From contig JAEYJO010000013.1 of the NCBI GenBank assembly GCA_023408815.1, positions 1 to 64,000 of the forward strand: DNA of 64,000 nucleotides. Reading direction: 5' to 3'. Shown here piece by piece: positions 1-8,679 of this stretch (position 1 is the stretch's first letter; every line of letters starts with the position of its first letter). This stretch comes from Bacillota bacterium (GTDB lineage Bacteria; Bacillota; Clostridia; Lachnospirales; Lachnospiraceae). The position numbers and the translations under genes are program-made. The notes beneath the pieces are model-generated. The model ran no database searches. It saw nothing but the letters and a program-made list of their open reading frames with translations, and had not been told where the DNA came from.

Positions 1-120
1 CCATCCGGCTTCCTTCAGATTCGTAGTCACCCACGACACCCTTGCCATTGGCTATGTCCTTCCCACTACCGGGCGGACTCGGGACTTACACCCGTTGAAA
101 CGTACGCCCGCCGGGCGCAC
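1..120 (-). mobile_element. Group II intron, 5' end (domain I start), probably class IIC; runs off the window
   Basis: Read on the minus strand, the intron starts at position 120 with GTGCGCCCGG, which fits the GUGYG 5' consensus of group II introns. It continues with GGGTGTAAGTCCCGA, then GCAAGGGTGTCGTGGGTGAC and AATCTGAAGGAAGC. This layout matches, from memory, the domain I start of group IIC introns such as the Oceanobacillus iheyensis intron. The 5' exon ends right after a Rho-independent terminator (124-154), which is the classic target of class IIC introns. The catalytic core, any reverse transcriptase gene and the 3' junction would lie beyond position 1. The identification rests on recalled sequence similarity plus the insertion context. 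Confidence 0.85.
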
Positions 121-123
121 TAC

Positions 124-154
124 AAAAAGGCGGAACCCGTTTTAGGTCCGCCTT
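124..154 (-). terminator. Rho-independent terminator of the chemoreceptor gene, intron insertion site
   Basis: The stem AAGGCGGACC / GGTTCCGCCTT, with one bulged base, is followed on the minus strand by TTTTT. It lies about 40 bases after the stop of the chemoreceptor gene. The intron begins four bases beyond the T-run. Confidence 0.85.
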
Positions 155-194
155 AGCTTGCTATTTTCCAATTATATTTTTAGCTTAATCCATC

Positions 195-1523
195 TCAACC
201 GCCTATTATACTGTTTTCGAACATAGCCTTTCTGCGTTCTACCGTCATGCCGATTTTTTCAATATTTTCTACCAAGTCATGCGTTACCGAAGTAATCTTG
301 TTCGTTGCCTGCTTGCAGTCGGCTACAAGACCTTCAAATTCCAGCATCGCATTAGTAGTCTCCCTTGCACTCGCCGTATTCCTTTCAGCCGCATCCGCCA
401 AGGAAACGATGCCATCCTTCATCACATCCTTATGGCTATCCAGTATATTGACCTCGGTATTAATGCCATCGATGGAAGAACCAACGCTGATAATCTCCTG
501 ATTCAGTTTTGCAAAAATATCCTTTGTATGGCGGATCTTCTCGTTCTGCTGTACAAACGCATCGGATACCTTCTGCGTAACGTCCACACTCACGTTCGAA
601 TTCTCGATCAATACGCTGACGATCTTGCTGATATGCTCGGAGGACTCTCTCGACTGATCCGCCAAGGTACGTATCTCCTCTGCAACTACTGCAAAGCCTT
701 TTCCCTGTTCTCCGGCTCTCGCCGCCTCTATGGAAGCATTCAGCGCAAGCAGATTGGTCTGGCTCGCAATTCCTGCAATGATTTCTGTAGCCTGACGGAT
801 TTCCAGTGCCGACTGATTGGTAAGGTCTGTCTGGTTTCTGACATTTTCAATCGACTCGCTGTTCTCCTCGCTGATAGTTACAAGCTCCTGCATAATTGCT
901 TCCGAGGATTGATTATATTCCTTCATCTTATCCGCACTCTCGGTCAGCGCCTCTATATTAGCCGCAATGGTCTCTATTGCATGGCTGATATCCATTATCT
1001 CATTTTCAATTTCTTTTGTCTGGTCAGCCTGCGATACGGTATTCGAAGTGATGCTCTCTACCTCACGGCCTACCTGCTCCATAGCCTTCGCCATGTTATC
1101 AAAGGATTCACGAAAATCGCCGGAAACAGAATCCAAAGAATCTACGGCATTCTTTATTCCGACTACGACCTTTGCAAAGGACTTCATCATCTCGTTGACA
1201 TTTCGCATCATCTGCCCCAGCTCATCTTTACGCTCCGTCAGCTTATTGCCGTCTAACGTCATCGTTCCGTCCGCAATCTTATCGAAGTTCTTAGCCATTT
1301 TCCCCAGATTTCTCAAAATAGCTTCAATAAAGCCAAATATTACCGCCCCTAACACTACCAAAAGTATAACGAGAACCAATATCGCAAATCCAACGGTCAT
1401 CCTTTGCCCCGCTACCTGCAGCAGTATAAAAACAGTTACCAGACCGAAGGCGATTACCGGCCCGGCAATCATACACAGTAGACGTATCCACGCTTTATTT
1501 TTCTTTGTCACATCCATTTCCAT
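195..1523 (-). CDS. Methyl-accepting chemotaxis protein without an extracellular sensor domain
   Basis: This 442-residue receptor has two membrane helices at about residues 14-36 and 42-66, separated by only a few residues, so it has no periplasmic or extracellular ligand domain. A HAMP-like linker follows, then a long helical signalling domain with the conserved tip around residues 246-290 (core NLLALNASIEAARAGEQGKG). The tip should bind CheA and CheW. With no outside sensor it probably senses membrane or cytoplasmic conditions, or works through partners. The start has AGGAG about 12 bases upstream; a second in-frame ATG lies two codons later. It appears monocistronic: a TATAAT-like -10 lies near 1570 and the terminator at 124-154 closes it. 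Confidence 0.93.
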   Translation of the reverse strand: MEMDVTKKNKAWIRLLCMIAGPVIAFGLVTVFILLQVAGQRMTVGFAILVLVILLVVLGAVIFGFIEAILRNLGKMAKNFDKIADGTMTLDGNKLTERKDELGQMMRNVNEMMKSFAKVVVGIKNAVDSLDSVSGDFRESFDNMAKAMEQVGREVESITSNTVSQADQTKEIENEIMDISHAIETIAANIEALTESADKMKEYNQSSEAIMQELVTISEENSESIENVRNQTDLTNQSALEIRQATEIIAGIASQTNLLALNASIEAARAGEQGKGFAVVAEEIRTLADQSRESSEHISKIVSVLIENSNVSVDVTQKVSDAFVQQNEKIRHTKDIFAKLNQEIISVGSSIDGINTEVNILDSHKDVMKDGIVSLADAAERNTASARETTNAMLEFEGLVADCKQATNKITSVTHDLVENIEKIGMTVERRKAMFENSIIGG

Positions 1524-1682
1524 ATGTATGTTTCTCTCCTTTTTCTTTTGTAAGATAGATTTATTATAATACTTTTTCCATTTTTTGTCTTGTGTTTCCG
1601 CGCGAATCTATTATTAAATTCTTATTATCTTTATTAAAATCTTATTATAGCTATTTACCGCAGATGCAACCGAACCTCCTGC

Positions 1683-1715
1683 AAAAATAAAGGCCTCTCA
1701 GCAGCACTGAGAGGC
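1683..1715 (-). terminator. Rho-independent terminator of the galactonate operon
   Basis: A perfect 9-bp stem, GCCTCTCAG (1693-1701) with CTGAGAGGC (1707-1715), is followed on the minus strand by TTTATTTTTG. It lies about 50 bases after the iclR stop and ends the eight-gene operon. Confidence 0.88.
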
Positions 1716-1767
1716 TTACGTAAAACTATTTGATCGATCGCATTATTATAGATACAGCACTATATAT

Positions 1768-2571
1768 CTAGCTGAAGCTCACCGTTTCATTCATGAAATA
1801 ATTCTCTAATACCTTTTTAGCCCTTAATAAAATTTCTTTGATTTCCAACTGTTTTTCATCGGTACAGCGGAATACCGGAACCGCCACGCTGACGCTGGCA
1901 ATGATCTTGCCTGACTTACGGATTGCAACCGCCACGCATTGTACATCCTTGTTGGATTCTTCGTATTCGTAAGACACATCATCACCGCGAAAGCCGGTAA
2001 GCTGAACGTGGAGCAGATCGAAATCGACAATGGTATTCTCCGTCATCTTGTGCAGCCCGTCGGGATATATCCTGTGCAGCTCCTCCAGGGAACAGTCCAA
2101 AAGCAAGGCCTTCCCGATTCCCGTAGCATAAGCGGGCAAGGTTTTTCCAACAGAGGAAGTCATCCGAATTGCCTGGGGCGAATCCTTTTTTAATAAATAG
2201 ACTACATTTCCCTTATCCAGAACTGCAAAATGGACCGTCTCCAAGCATTGATCAACGATGTCCTCCAATACCTTCTCCACATATTTCAAGGTGCCTCCGT
2301 TATTCACGAACGACATTCCGACTTGAAATGCGGCAGGCCCGATTTTGTATAAGCCGGTATGTTCCTCCTGCCTCAGGAAATGGAATTCTTTCAAGGTCTG
2401 TATCATCGGAAAAATGCTTCCCTTCGGCGCATCCAAAAGCTCCGCCAGCTTAGATAAAGTATATCCTTCTTCCTTTTGCGCCACCAGCTCAAGAATCCGC
2501 AGAATCCTTGCCGTCGACCTATGCTCCGTATATGCCATATTCCCATCCTCTTTTTCTTTGTTTTCCACCAT
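1768..2571 (-). CDS. IclR-family transcriptional regulator of the galactonate operon
   Basis: The protein has an N-terminal winged helix at about residues 14-75 (STARILRILELVAQ, LAELLDAPKGSIFPMIQTL) and an IclR-type effector domain at about 90-255, with the family-like patch LPAYATGIGKALL. IclR proteins usually repress or activate carbon-source operons and bind a small acid or sugar acid. As the last gene of the operon it probably controls the genes before it, with galactonate or its 2-keto-3-deoxy derivative as the likely effector (inference). Two starts are possible: ATG at 2571 after GGAGAG, or ATG at 2538 after GAGGA; the second gives a more typical N-terminus. Confidence 0.9.
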   Translation of the reverse strand: MVENKEKEDGNMAYTEHRSTARILRILELVAQKEEGYTLSKLAELLDAPKGSIFPMIQTLKEFHFLRQEEHTGLYKIGPAAFQVGMSFVNNGGTLKYVEKVLEDIVDQCLETVHFAVLDKGNVVYLLKKDSPQAIRMTSSVGKTLPAYATGIGKALLLDCSLEELHRIYPDGLHKMTENTIVDFDLLHVQLTGFRGDDVSYEYEESNKDVQCVAVAIRKSGKIIASVSVAVPVFRCTDEKQLEIKEILLRAKKVLENYFMNETVSFS

Positions 2572-2622
2572 CCGTACATCTCTCCGGGCAGCCGGTACCG
2601 ATGATTCATTTTATCACAAACT

Positions 2623-3267
2623 TCAGATTTTGTCAGTATTTCCCAAATCAAGAAGTCTGAAGGACTCCACCAGTCTTCTGGCATAATCGCTGATTTTTCC
2701 AAAGTCCCCGTCCTCCGGTATCTTACACAGGCTTCCTCCCACTCCGATTCCAAAGGCTCCGCTTTTCCTATATTCTTCACTGTTTTCCGCATTGATGCCT
2801 CCCACAGCAATCAGTTTCGCTTTATCATAAGGTGCCAGAACATCCTTAATATATCCTGCTCCCAGCCTTCCTACGGGAAATACCTTCACGAATTCGCTGC
2901 CAAAGCGCATGGCCTCTTCGATTTCAGTGGGAGTAAGCGCCCCCGGAGTGATGAGAATATCGTTGGAGACGCAGTAGCGTATAACATCGGCGTCGATATT
3001 AGGCGTAACGATAAATTCCGCCCCTGCCGCTACGGCTTCCCTTGCCGCCTTCAGATTCGTTACCGTTCCCGCTCCAATGTGCATCCTTCCGTCGAAGATC
3101 TCTCTCAGACGCTCAATGGATAAAAGGGCATCCGGTGAATTCAGCGTTACCTCCGAAAACATAATTCCGCCCACGCAGATGGCTTCTGCCAGTTCCTCCA
3201 AATCCTTTCCTGCGGTACCTCTTAAAATAGCAATGACTCTTGTGTCATAAAAATCTTGTTTTAACAT
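2623..3267 (-). CDS. dgoA: 2-dehydro-3-deoxy-6-phosphogalactonate (KDPGal/KDPG) aldolase
   Basis: This 214-residue class I aldolase splits 2-keto-3-deoxy-6-phosphogalactonate into pyruvate and glyceraldehyde 3-phosphate. Family landmarks are VIAILRG at the start, EVTLNSP carrying the general-base Glu, IGAGTV, FIVTPN, and EFVKVFP with the Schiff-base Lys. The phosphate-binding end reads AVGGINAEN and GIGVGGSL. From sequence alone it could equally be the KDPG aldolase Eda. The LNSP motif and the dgoD-dgoK neighbours favour the galactonate version. Its start codon overlaps the dgoK stop, so translation is probably coupled. Confidence 0.9.
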   Translation of the reverse strand: MLKQDFYDTRVIAILRGTAGKDLEELAEAICVGGIMFSEVTLNSPDALLSIERLREIFDGRMHIGAGTVTNLKAAREAVAAGAEFIVTPNIDADVIRYCVSNDILITPGALTPTEIEEAMRFGSEFVKVFPVGRLGAGYIKDVLAPYDKAKLIAVGGINAENSEEYRKSGAFGIGVGGSLCKIPEDGDFGKISDYARRLVESFRLLDLGNTDKI

Positions 3268-4316
3268 ATTTTCTCCGACCTTTCCGCTTCTTCCAAACAG
3301 TTTGACAGAATTGTGCGAATACCATTCAGACTAAGCTGTTCGCTTTGTGCAAAACCGATTTCTCTTACACAGATTCCATCCGGTACGATTTCTTCCCAAA
3401 GCGGTATACAGATTTTGAATGCCTCGATAAAAGTTTCCCTGCCATAAAGAACTATTTTATCCGTCTTTCTCGTCATAAGCTCAGAGAATGCCTGAAAATC
3501 GATAAAGGTCATGGCTCCGTATAAATAGGATTTCACCTGTTCCGGGGTGGCTTTATTCATTACCTGATGGATTCTCGCTACGAACAGCGCTCTCGAAATA
3601 TTGCTTTTCTTCGTCTCGTAGTACCCCAATTTTACATATTCCTCATCCATTTCAAAAGCCTCTTTGAAGCTGCCGATCGAGCTCTTAAGTATCGTTTCCT
3701 TCGCGATTGCCCAAATCAGTTCACCGCTTATTGTCGTAACCGCATTGCATATTACGCCGTTTTGAACGGATATCAGCTTGTTATGCGAACCGAAATGTAT
3801 GAACATAACTGATTTATGGAAATCTTCCGCCTCCAGCGCCCCGAATATTTCCACCTCTTCGCCCCGCATCATATCGATTCCGATTTCCCGCTGGTTTTGA
3901 AACTTTACTCCGGGTATAAAGTGAAATTCTATGTTCCCTCCGACCTCCGGCAGTATCACTGTCTTGATTCCGTTTCTTATGTCCCCGGCCGTGGCAGGGG
4001 CTTCGATATGGGAGAGCTCGTACAGTCCCGCATTGGAGGTAATCATTCCAGAAGCGTAGATTTGCTTGATCACGCATTTATTTTTTTTCTGCAATTCGGT
4101 GATTGCAGCTTTCACGCTTTCTTTCAGCTTTTCATTGGAGGAGATGGAAGCGGCATCCGTCGCTCCCACCCTGCGCTCCATTCTCGCAAGCACTTCTCCG
4201 CTTTTTGGATTTACCAGCACAAAGCGGGTATTTGTCGTGCCTCCGTCGATTACTAAACAGCATTCTTCCACCTGATTTCCCCTCTGTTCCTTTCTACCAT
4301 TCTGCAACTGTTCCAT
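3261..4316 (-). CDS. dgoK: 2-dehydro-3-deoxygalactonokinase
   Basis: The kinase phosphorylates 2-keto-3-deoxygalactonate at the 6 position, between DgoD and the aldolase. The N-terminal phosphate loop of the ASKHA fold is CCLVIDGGTTNTRFVLV. Further DgoK-like patches are SGMITSNAGLYE, HIEAPAT, FIPGVK, DMMRGEE and FGSHNK. The open frame runs upstream to 4439, but the ATG at 4316 has GGAGA six bases before it and gives the normal length of about 350 residues, so it is chosen. That start lies inside the end of dgoD (23-base overlap), as expected for a coupled operon. Confidence 0.9.
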   Translation of the reverse strand: MEQLQNGRKEQRGNQVEECCLVIDGGTTNTRFVLVNPKSGEVLARMERRVGATDAASISSNEKLKESVKAAITELQKKNKCVIKQIYASGMITSNAGLYELSHIEAPATAGDIRNGIKTVILPEVGGNIEFHFIPGVKFQNQREIGIDMMRGEEVEIFGALEAEDFHKSVMFIHFGSHNKLISVQNGVICNAVTTISGELIWAIAKETILKSSIGSFKEAFEMDEEYVKLGYYETKKSNISRALFVARIHQVMNKATPEQVKSYLYGAMTFIDFQAFSELMTRKTDKIVLYGRETFIEAFKICIPLWEEIVPDGICVREIGFAQSEQLSLNGIRTILSNCLEEAERSEKIC

Positions 4317-5442
4317 CGAGATTTCTCCACACAAGATTCTTCCAGCTATGCCCTGTCTTATCCAATTCACGCACAACATCCTCGTCAATCTCGATACCGA
4401 GTCCCGGTCCTGCCGGCAGGGATACATATCCGTCTTCATATTTGAATACCGTCTTGTCCTTCAAGAAATCCAATACGTCGTTTCCTTTGTTATAATGAAT
4501 TCCTATGCTCTGTTCCTGAATCACCGCATTAGGTGTACATGCATCCAGCTGAATGCATGCGGCCAGAGCAATCGGCCCCAGAGGGCAATGAGGCGCTACC
4601 GCCATATCGTAGGCTTCCGCCATCGCCGCAATTTTCTTACATTCCAGGATACCTCCTGCATGGGACAGATCCGGCTGGATGATATTTACTGCGCCCTGCT
4701 CAAATATTTTCTTAAAATCCCATCTCGTATAAAGGCGTTCTCCCGTAGCAATAGGTGTGGAGGTATAAGACGCAATTTCAGAAAAGGCTTCGTAGTTTTC
4801 GCAAAGCACCGGCTCTTCGATAAACATCAGGTGATATTTCTCCAACTCCTTTACCATGACCTTCGCCATAGGCTTATGTACCCGCCCATGAAGGTCTACG
4901 GCAATTCCAAAATCAATTCCGCATGTCTCTCGGATGGTGGCAACTCTCTCCACCACTCCCATCACCTTGCTGAAATCATCGATATAGTTCATTTCTCCGG
5001 CAGCATTCATTTTAATAGCTGAAAATCCCTGTTCCTTTTTTTCCTTCGCAAGCTTCGCTACCTCGTCCGGCTTTTCGCCTCCTATCCACGAATAGACCTT
5101 TATCTTGTCCCTGCATGCTCCTCCTAATAACTCGTACACCGGCGCGTTGTAGTACTTGCCCTTTATGTCCCAAAGCGCCTGCTCGATACCGGAAATCGCC
5201 GATGTAAGAATAGGACCTCCCCGATAGAAGCCGCCTCTGTAGAGAACCTGCCACAAATCTTCTATTTTCATAGGGTCTGCTCCGATCAAATAAGTGCTAA
5301 GCTCCATGACCGCAGCCTTTACCGTATCCGCCCTTCCTTCCACCACCGGCTCGCCCCAGCCTGTATAACCTTCATCGGTGGAAATCTTCAGAAATAACCA
5401 TCTGGGCGGCACCTTAAATAATTCCAATTTCGTTATTTTCAT
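4294..5442 (-). CDS. dgoD: D-galactonate dehydratase, enolase superfamily
   Basis: The enzyme removes water from D-galactonate to give 2-keto-3-deoxygalactonate. At 382 residues it has the same length as the E. coli enzyme as I recall it, and shares long near-identical stretches: PPRWLFLKI, WGEPVVEGRA, FYRGGPIL, ALWDIKGK, QPDLSHAGG, APHCPLGPIALA, QEQSIGIHYNKG and the ending VAEW. Metal ligands are visible as the Asp of VDLHGR, the Glu of FIEEP and the Glu of TGERLY. Catalytic His residues sit in DLHGR and APHCPLG. It is the best anchor for the function of the whole operon. Confidence 0.96.
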   Translation of the reverse strand: MKITKLELFKVPPRWLFLKISTDEGYTGWGEPVVEGRADTVKAAVMELSTYLIGADPMKIEDLWQVLYRGGFYRGGPILTSAISGIEQALWDIKGKYYNAPVYELLGGACRDKIKVYSWIGGEKPDEVAKLAKEKKEQGFSAIKMNAAGEMNYIDDFSKVMGVVERVATIRETCGIDFGIAVDLHGRVHKPMAKVMVKELEKYHLMFIEEPVLCENYEAFSEIASYTSTPIATGERLYTRWDFKKIFEQGAVNIIQPDLSHAGGILECKKIAAMAEAYDMAVAPHCPLGPIALAACIQLDACTPNAVIQEQSIGIHYNKGNDVLDFLKDKTVFKYEDGYVSLPAGPGLGIEIDEDVVRELDKTGHSWKNLVWRNLDGTVAEW

Positions 5443-5476
5443 TCTATCTTCACTCTCCTTTCAAGCTTTCATCCTT

Positions 5477-7843
5477 TTATAAATCCGTCAGACAATCGAA
5501 TACCGGAACCGCGCGTATCCCGTGAATCCGGGCTACTGCCTCATCATATACTTCAAAGCGCGCAGCCATCTCAGAGTCCGAATTCACATGGCTGCCCTTA
5601 CGCTTGGGCGAAACATATATATGGAAGCCTTTTTCTACGATTTCCTTTTCATATGCTTTAATGCCGAATTCCCATACCGCTCCGTTGCTGAAATTGTCGT
5701 TGATTAAATCTCCGTCTGCAAATGCGTATCCGATATCGCCGATATAGTCTACTTGCATCAATATTTGTTTGCAATTATCAAAGGCCTCCTTAGGCATAGT
5801 GACCTTTGCTCTGGCGTTGACGATTTTCGTGGATGTAATAGGGCTTCCGATTACCGGACGCTTTAAGCCACCGCTGTTTGCCTTTTCCTTGGAACTGATG
5901 TCCTCCCACTGAAATTCCAATTCATTTTTTCCGTATGAAACCTCATAATAGGTGAAAATCTCCCCTTGTGAAATTGCTTCATAGCCTTTGCCGTCCACGG
6001 TGACAGGTTTATTTCGCCGAGGAAATACCGCAATAGTCCCGCTTTCCTTTCCAATACTTTCTATCCGTATCTTTCCTCTGTCCTCCAAAACGGTCTCATC
6101 GGAAAGTACTAACAGCTCTCCATCTTCCCTATCGACTTTCCACAGCCTTAAGCTGTCCTGACGATCGAGAACACAAAGGACAATTTCTCTTCCGTCCTCT
6201 CCGCGGACTACCGTCTTGCTGCTCTTATCCTCCGGCACGTAAATCGTATCTTTTCCTTTCAGCTTAAGCTCCGGCTTCATTCCCTCGGGAACGAAGAAGA
6301 AATAATGCCAAATGCCGTTATCCTGCATTTTCAAAATAGGCTGTGCCGTAGCGTATTCCAGTAGCTGTCCATCCAGGTCCATATTAAAAGGCAGAATACA
6401 GCTTGCCTCCTTCCTAAGCGACATTCCTCCGGTCTGGGGGATCCGCACGGACTCCTCTCCCGTCTGTACCGTAACAGAAAAATCCTGCTGATCGCTCATC
6501 TCCACATGATCCTGAAAATTATTGATGAAAAGGAATCCGCTGTTTTTATTGCTTCTGACACAGTATCGAAGCGTTGTTGTATCCTTCTGATCCATGTCGG
6601 CCGCTTCCTGCGGCAATACCGTTTTCATGTTGCAGAGCTGCTCCTCAAAATCCTTATAAAAATAATGCAGAAGCTTCACTCGTTTATAGGAGTCTCTGAT
6701 CTGACCATATTCTCCTACCGCCGCCTGATAATCGTAGGAAATCTTAGGAAGCGCACATTCGTTTAAGAAAGGCACCCGTTTTCCTTTGGGATTGCTTCCT
6801 CCGTGAAACATATAATAGCCTAAGAAATTGCATCCGCTGGCAGTCTTGATATTCGCTAACGCCTCTACGCTCTTAAAGGGAAGCTGAAAGCGATACCTAT
6901 AATAATTCGCCATACCGCCTCCCATTTCGCAGCAGACGAAGGGGAAATCTTCCGGCGGATATTCAGGATCAAAATTATAGTATTTGGGCGCATTATTGTT
7001 ATGAAAGTCTTTGTATATGAACTCTGTCGTAGCCGGGTGTTCCTTGATGTCGTCCCCATAGAAAATCCACGGCCAGTATGCATAGCCTCCCCACAGGGGC
7101 AGCACGGTCTCTATGGGCGCACATGCTCCTCCCCACGCTGTAGTACTGTATAGCGGCGTGATCAGCCCTTCCTCCGTCGCCATGTCCTTTAATATCTGTA
7201 AATGAGAACCGCCCTCATTGCCGCTGGCAGTCCATTCTCCGCTGTTTTCAGTGGTGAGCTCCCAGGGAGAGGACGCATGCTCGTATTCATTTTCAATCTG
7301 TACGCTGACAACCGGGCCTCCGTCTTTGAACATCAGCCCTTTGACCTGTTCCCCGATTTCCTTAAAATACCTTTTTACATAAAAAAGATACTCCTCGTCG
7401 TTGCTTCTTACATCGTACTGTGCACCGAACATCCAGTCCGGAAATCCACCGTTTCTACACTCTCCGTGGGAAAAAGGTCCTACTCTCAGGATAAGAAAGA
7501 TGCCGTGTTCTTTGCACAGCTTCGTGAATTTACGGATGTTCTTATTTCCGCTCCAGTCAAAGATGCCTCTTTCTTCCTCGTGATGAATCCAGAACAAATA
7601 GGTCGAAATCATCGTAATACCGGCCATCTTCATCTTAATGATTTCATCCTCCCAAAAGCGTTCCTCAATTCTGGAAAAATGCATTTCTCCGGAGACCGCA
7701 TAATAAGGCCGCTTGTTGTATTCCATATAATAATTGGAAAAATCTATGGTATCTCCGTCTGGATTTGTTCCGCTGTAAGGAACAGGGCAGGGATATATAG
7801 CAGGAGCTATATTTTTTGTGTCTATGTGATAGGATGTAATCAT
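5477..7843 (-). CDS. GH35-type beta-galactosidase-like glycosidase
   Basis: This cytoplasmic glycosidase of about 788 residues has an N-terminal GH35-like TIM barrel: VSGEMHFSR, KMKMAGITMISTYLFW, GIFDWSGN, GPFSHGE and RNGGFPDW. The likely acid/base Glu is in QIENEYEHA (about residue 186) and the likely nucleophile in CCEMGGG (about residue 306). The C-terminal half is beta-rich and not assignable by eye. No signal peptide is present, so it acts on imported oligosaccharide. The frame opens at 7903, but the ATG at 7843 with AAAGGA upstream avoids overlap with the permease gene. GH35 also contains exo-glucosaminidases, so the exact substrate is open. Its place between an importer and dgoD links it to a galactonate-bearing substrate. 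Confidence 0.88.
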   Translation of the reverse strand: MITSYHIDTKNIAPAIYPCPVPYSGTNPDGDTIDFSNYYMEYNKRPYYAVSGEMHFSRIEERFWEDEIIKMKMAGITMISTYLFWIHHEEERGIFDWSGNKNIRKFTKLCKEHGIFLILRVGPFSHGECRNGGFPDWMFGAQYDVRSNDEEYLFYVKRYFKEIGEQVKGLMFKDGGPVVSVQIENEYEHASSPWELTTENSGEWTASGNEGGSHLQILKDMATEEGLITPLYSTTAWGGACAPIETVLPLWGGYAYWPWIFYGDDIKEHPATTEFIYKDFHNNNAPKYYNFDPEYPPEDFPFVCCEMGGGMANYYRYRFQLPFKSVEALANIKTASGCNFLGYYMFHGGSNPKGKRVPFLNECALPKISYDYQAAVGEYGQIRDSYKRVKLLHYFYKDFEEQLCNMKTVLPQEAADMDQKDTTTLRYCVRSNKNSGFLFINNFQDHVEMSDQQDFSVTVQTGEESVRIPQTGGMSLRKEASCILPFNMDLDGQLLEYATAQPILKMQDNGIWHYFFFVPEGMKPELKLKGKDTIYVPEDKSSKTVVRGEDGREIVLCVLDRQDSLRLWKVDREDGELLVLSDETVLEDRGKIRIESIGKESGTIAVFPRRNKPVTVDGKGYEAISQGEIFTYYEVSYGKNELEFQWEDISSKEKANSGGLKRPVIGSPITSTKIVNARAKVTMPKEAFDNCKQILMQVDYIGDIGYAFADGDLINDNFSNGAVWEFGIKAYEKEIVEKGFHIYVSPKRKGSHVNSDSEMAARFEVYDEAVARIHGIRAVPVFDCLTDL

Positions 7844-7871
7844 CGTATTTTGTCCTTTCATATCTTTTGAT

Positions 7872-8678
7872 CTATTTACTTGCGCCGAGGATACCGCTGA
7901 CAAAATGCTTCTGCATCGTCATGAATATCAGTATGGTCGGCAGGGTTGCGATTACAACAGAAACCAGTATTTGCCCATAGTCCACGTAATAAGCGGAGGA
8001 TATGGAGGATAAGAACAGCGTCAACGTTCTGTTTTCACTGGATTGAAGGGTAAGTAACGGCCACAGGTAATTGTTCCATTCTTTCATAAAGGCATAGATA
8101 AAACCCGCCGCGAAAGTAGATTTCATGGGGGGCATGGCGATTCGGAAGAATATCCCGATTTCGCTGGCTCCGTCGATTCTCGCAGCCTCGATCATTTCAT
8201 TTGGAAGGGCCTTAAAGCTCTGCCTGAAGAAGAAAATCAAAAAGGTATTCGACAGCGCCGCTACGATTACACTTAATTTGGTATCGATCAATCCTACGTC
8301 GAATACAAAATTAAAGAGCGGAATCATGATCGCCGCAAAGGGAATCATCATTGTCAGCAGGAATACGTTGAATAATTTATTTCTTGCTTTGCTCGGATAT
8401 TTTTCGAAGCCGTAGCCTGCCATGGAGCAAATCAAAAGCGCTAACGGAACCTGAATGATCGTAATCGTAGCCGTGTTGAGAATCGCCTGAAAAATATCTG
8501 CCGTCTCTTGAACCGCCCGGAAATTATTCATGAACTCCGTTCCGAACCAAAGCTTTCCTTTCGTAATGTCCTTCGAAAGATTCGTCGCCCCGACAACCAT
8601 CCAGTAAAACGGAAACAGACAAACCAGAGAAGATATCATTAAAAAAGCATGTTTCAATATTAATTTTATTTTTCTCAT
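7872..8678 (-). CDS. Sugar ABC transporter permease, MalG/LacG type
   Basis: This is an inner-membrane permease of 268 residues with about six helices. The first (HAFLMISSLVCLFPFYWMVV) lies near the N-terminus. The cytoplasmic EAA loop reads EAARIDGASEIGIFFRIAMP and contacts the ATPase. It follows the other permease with a one-base gap (8678/8680). Together with that gene and the binding protein it forms a CUT1-type importer. No ATPase gene lies in the operon, so a shared MsmX-like ATPase encoded elsewhere is expected. Confidence 0.93.
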   Translation of the reverse strand: MRKIKLILKHAFLMISSLVCLFPFYWMVVGATNLSKDITKGKLWFGTEFMNNFRAVQETADIFQAILNTATITIIQVPLALLICSMAGYGFEKYPSKARNKLFNVFLLTMMIPFAAIMIPLFNFVFDVGLIDTKLSVIVAALSNTFLIFFFRQSFKALPNEMIEAARIDGASEIGIFFRIAMPPMKSTFAAGFIYAFMKEWNNYLWPLLTLQSSENRTLTLFLSSISSAYYVDYGQILVSVVIATLPTILIFMTMQKHFVSGILGASK

Positions 8679-8679
8679 A

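Noticed and set aside
279..1256. Long plus-strand open frame of 325 codons opposite the first chemoreceptor gene
   Set aside because: It is the antisense shadow of a clear chemoreceptor, has no ribosome site and codes for no recognisable fold.
4348..5022. 224-codon plus-strand frame inside dgoD
   Set aside because: Antisense shadow of a confidently identified dehydratase.
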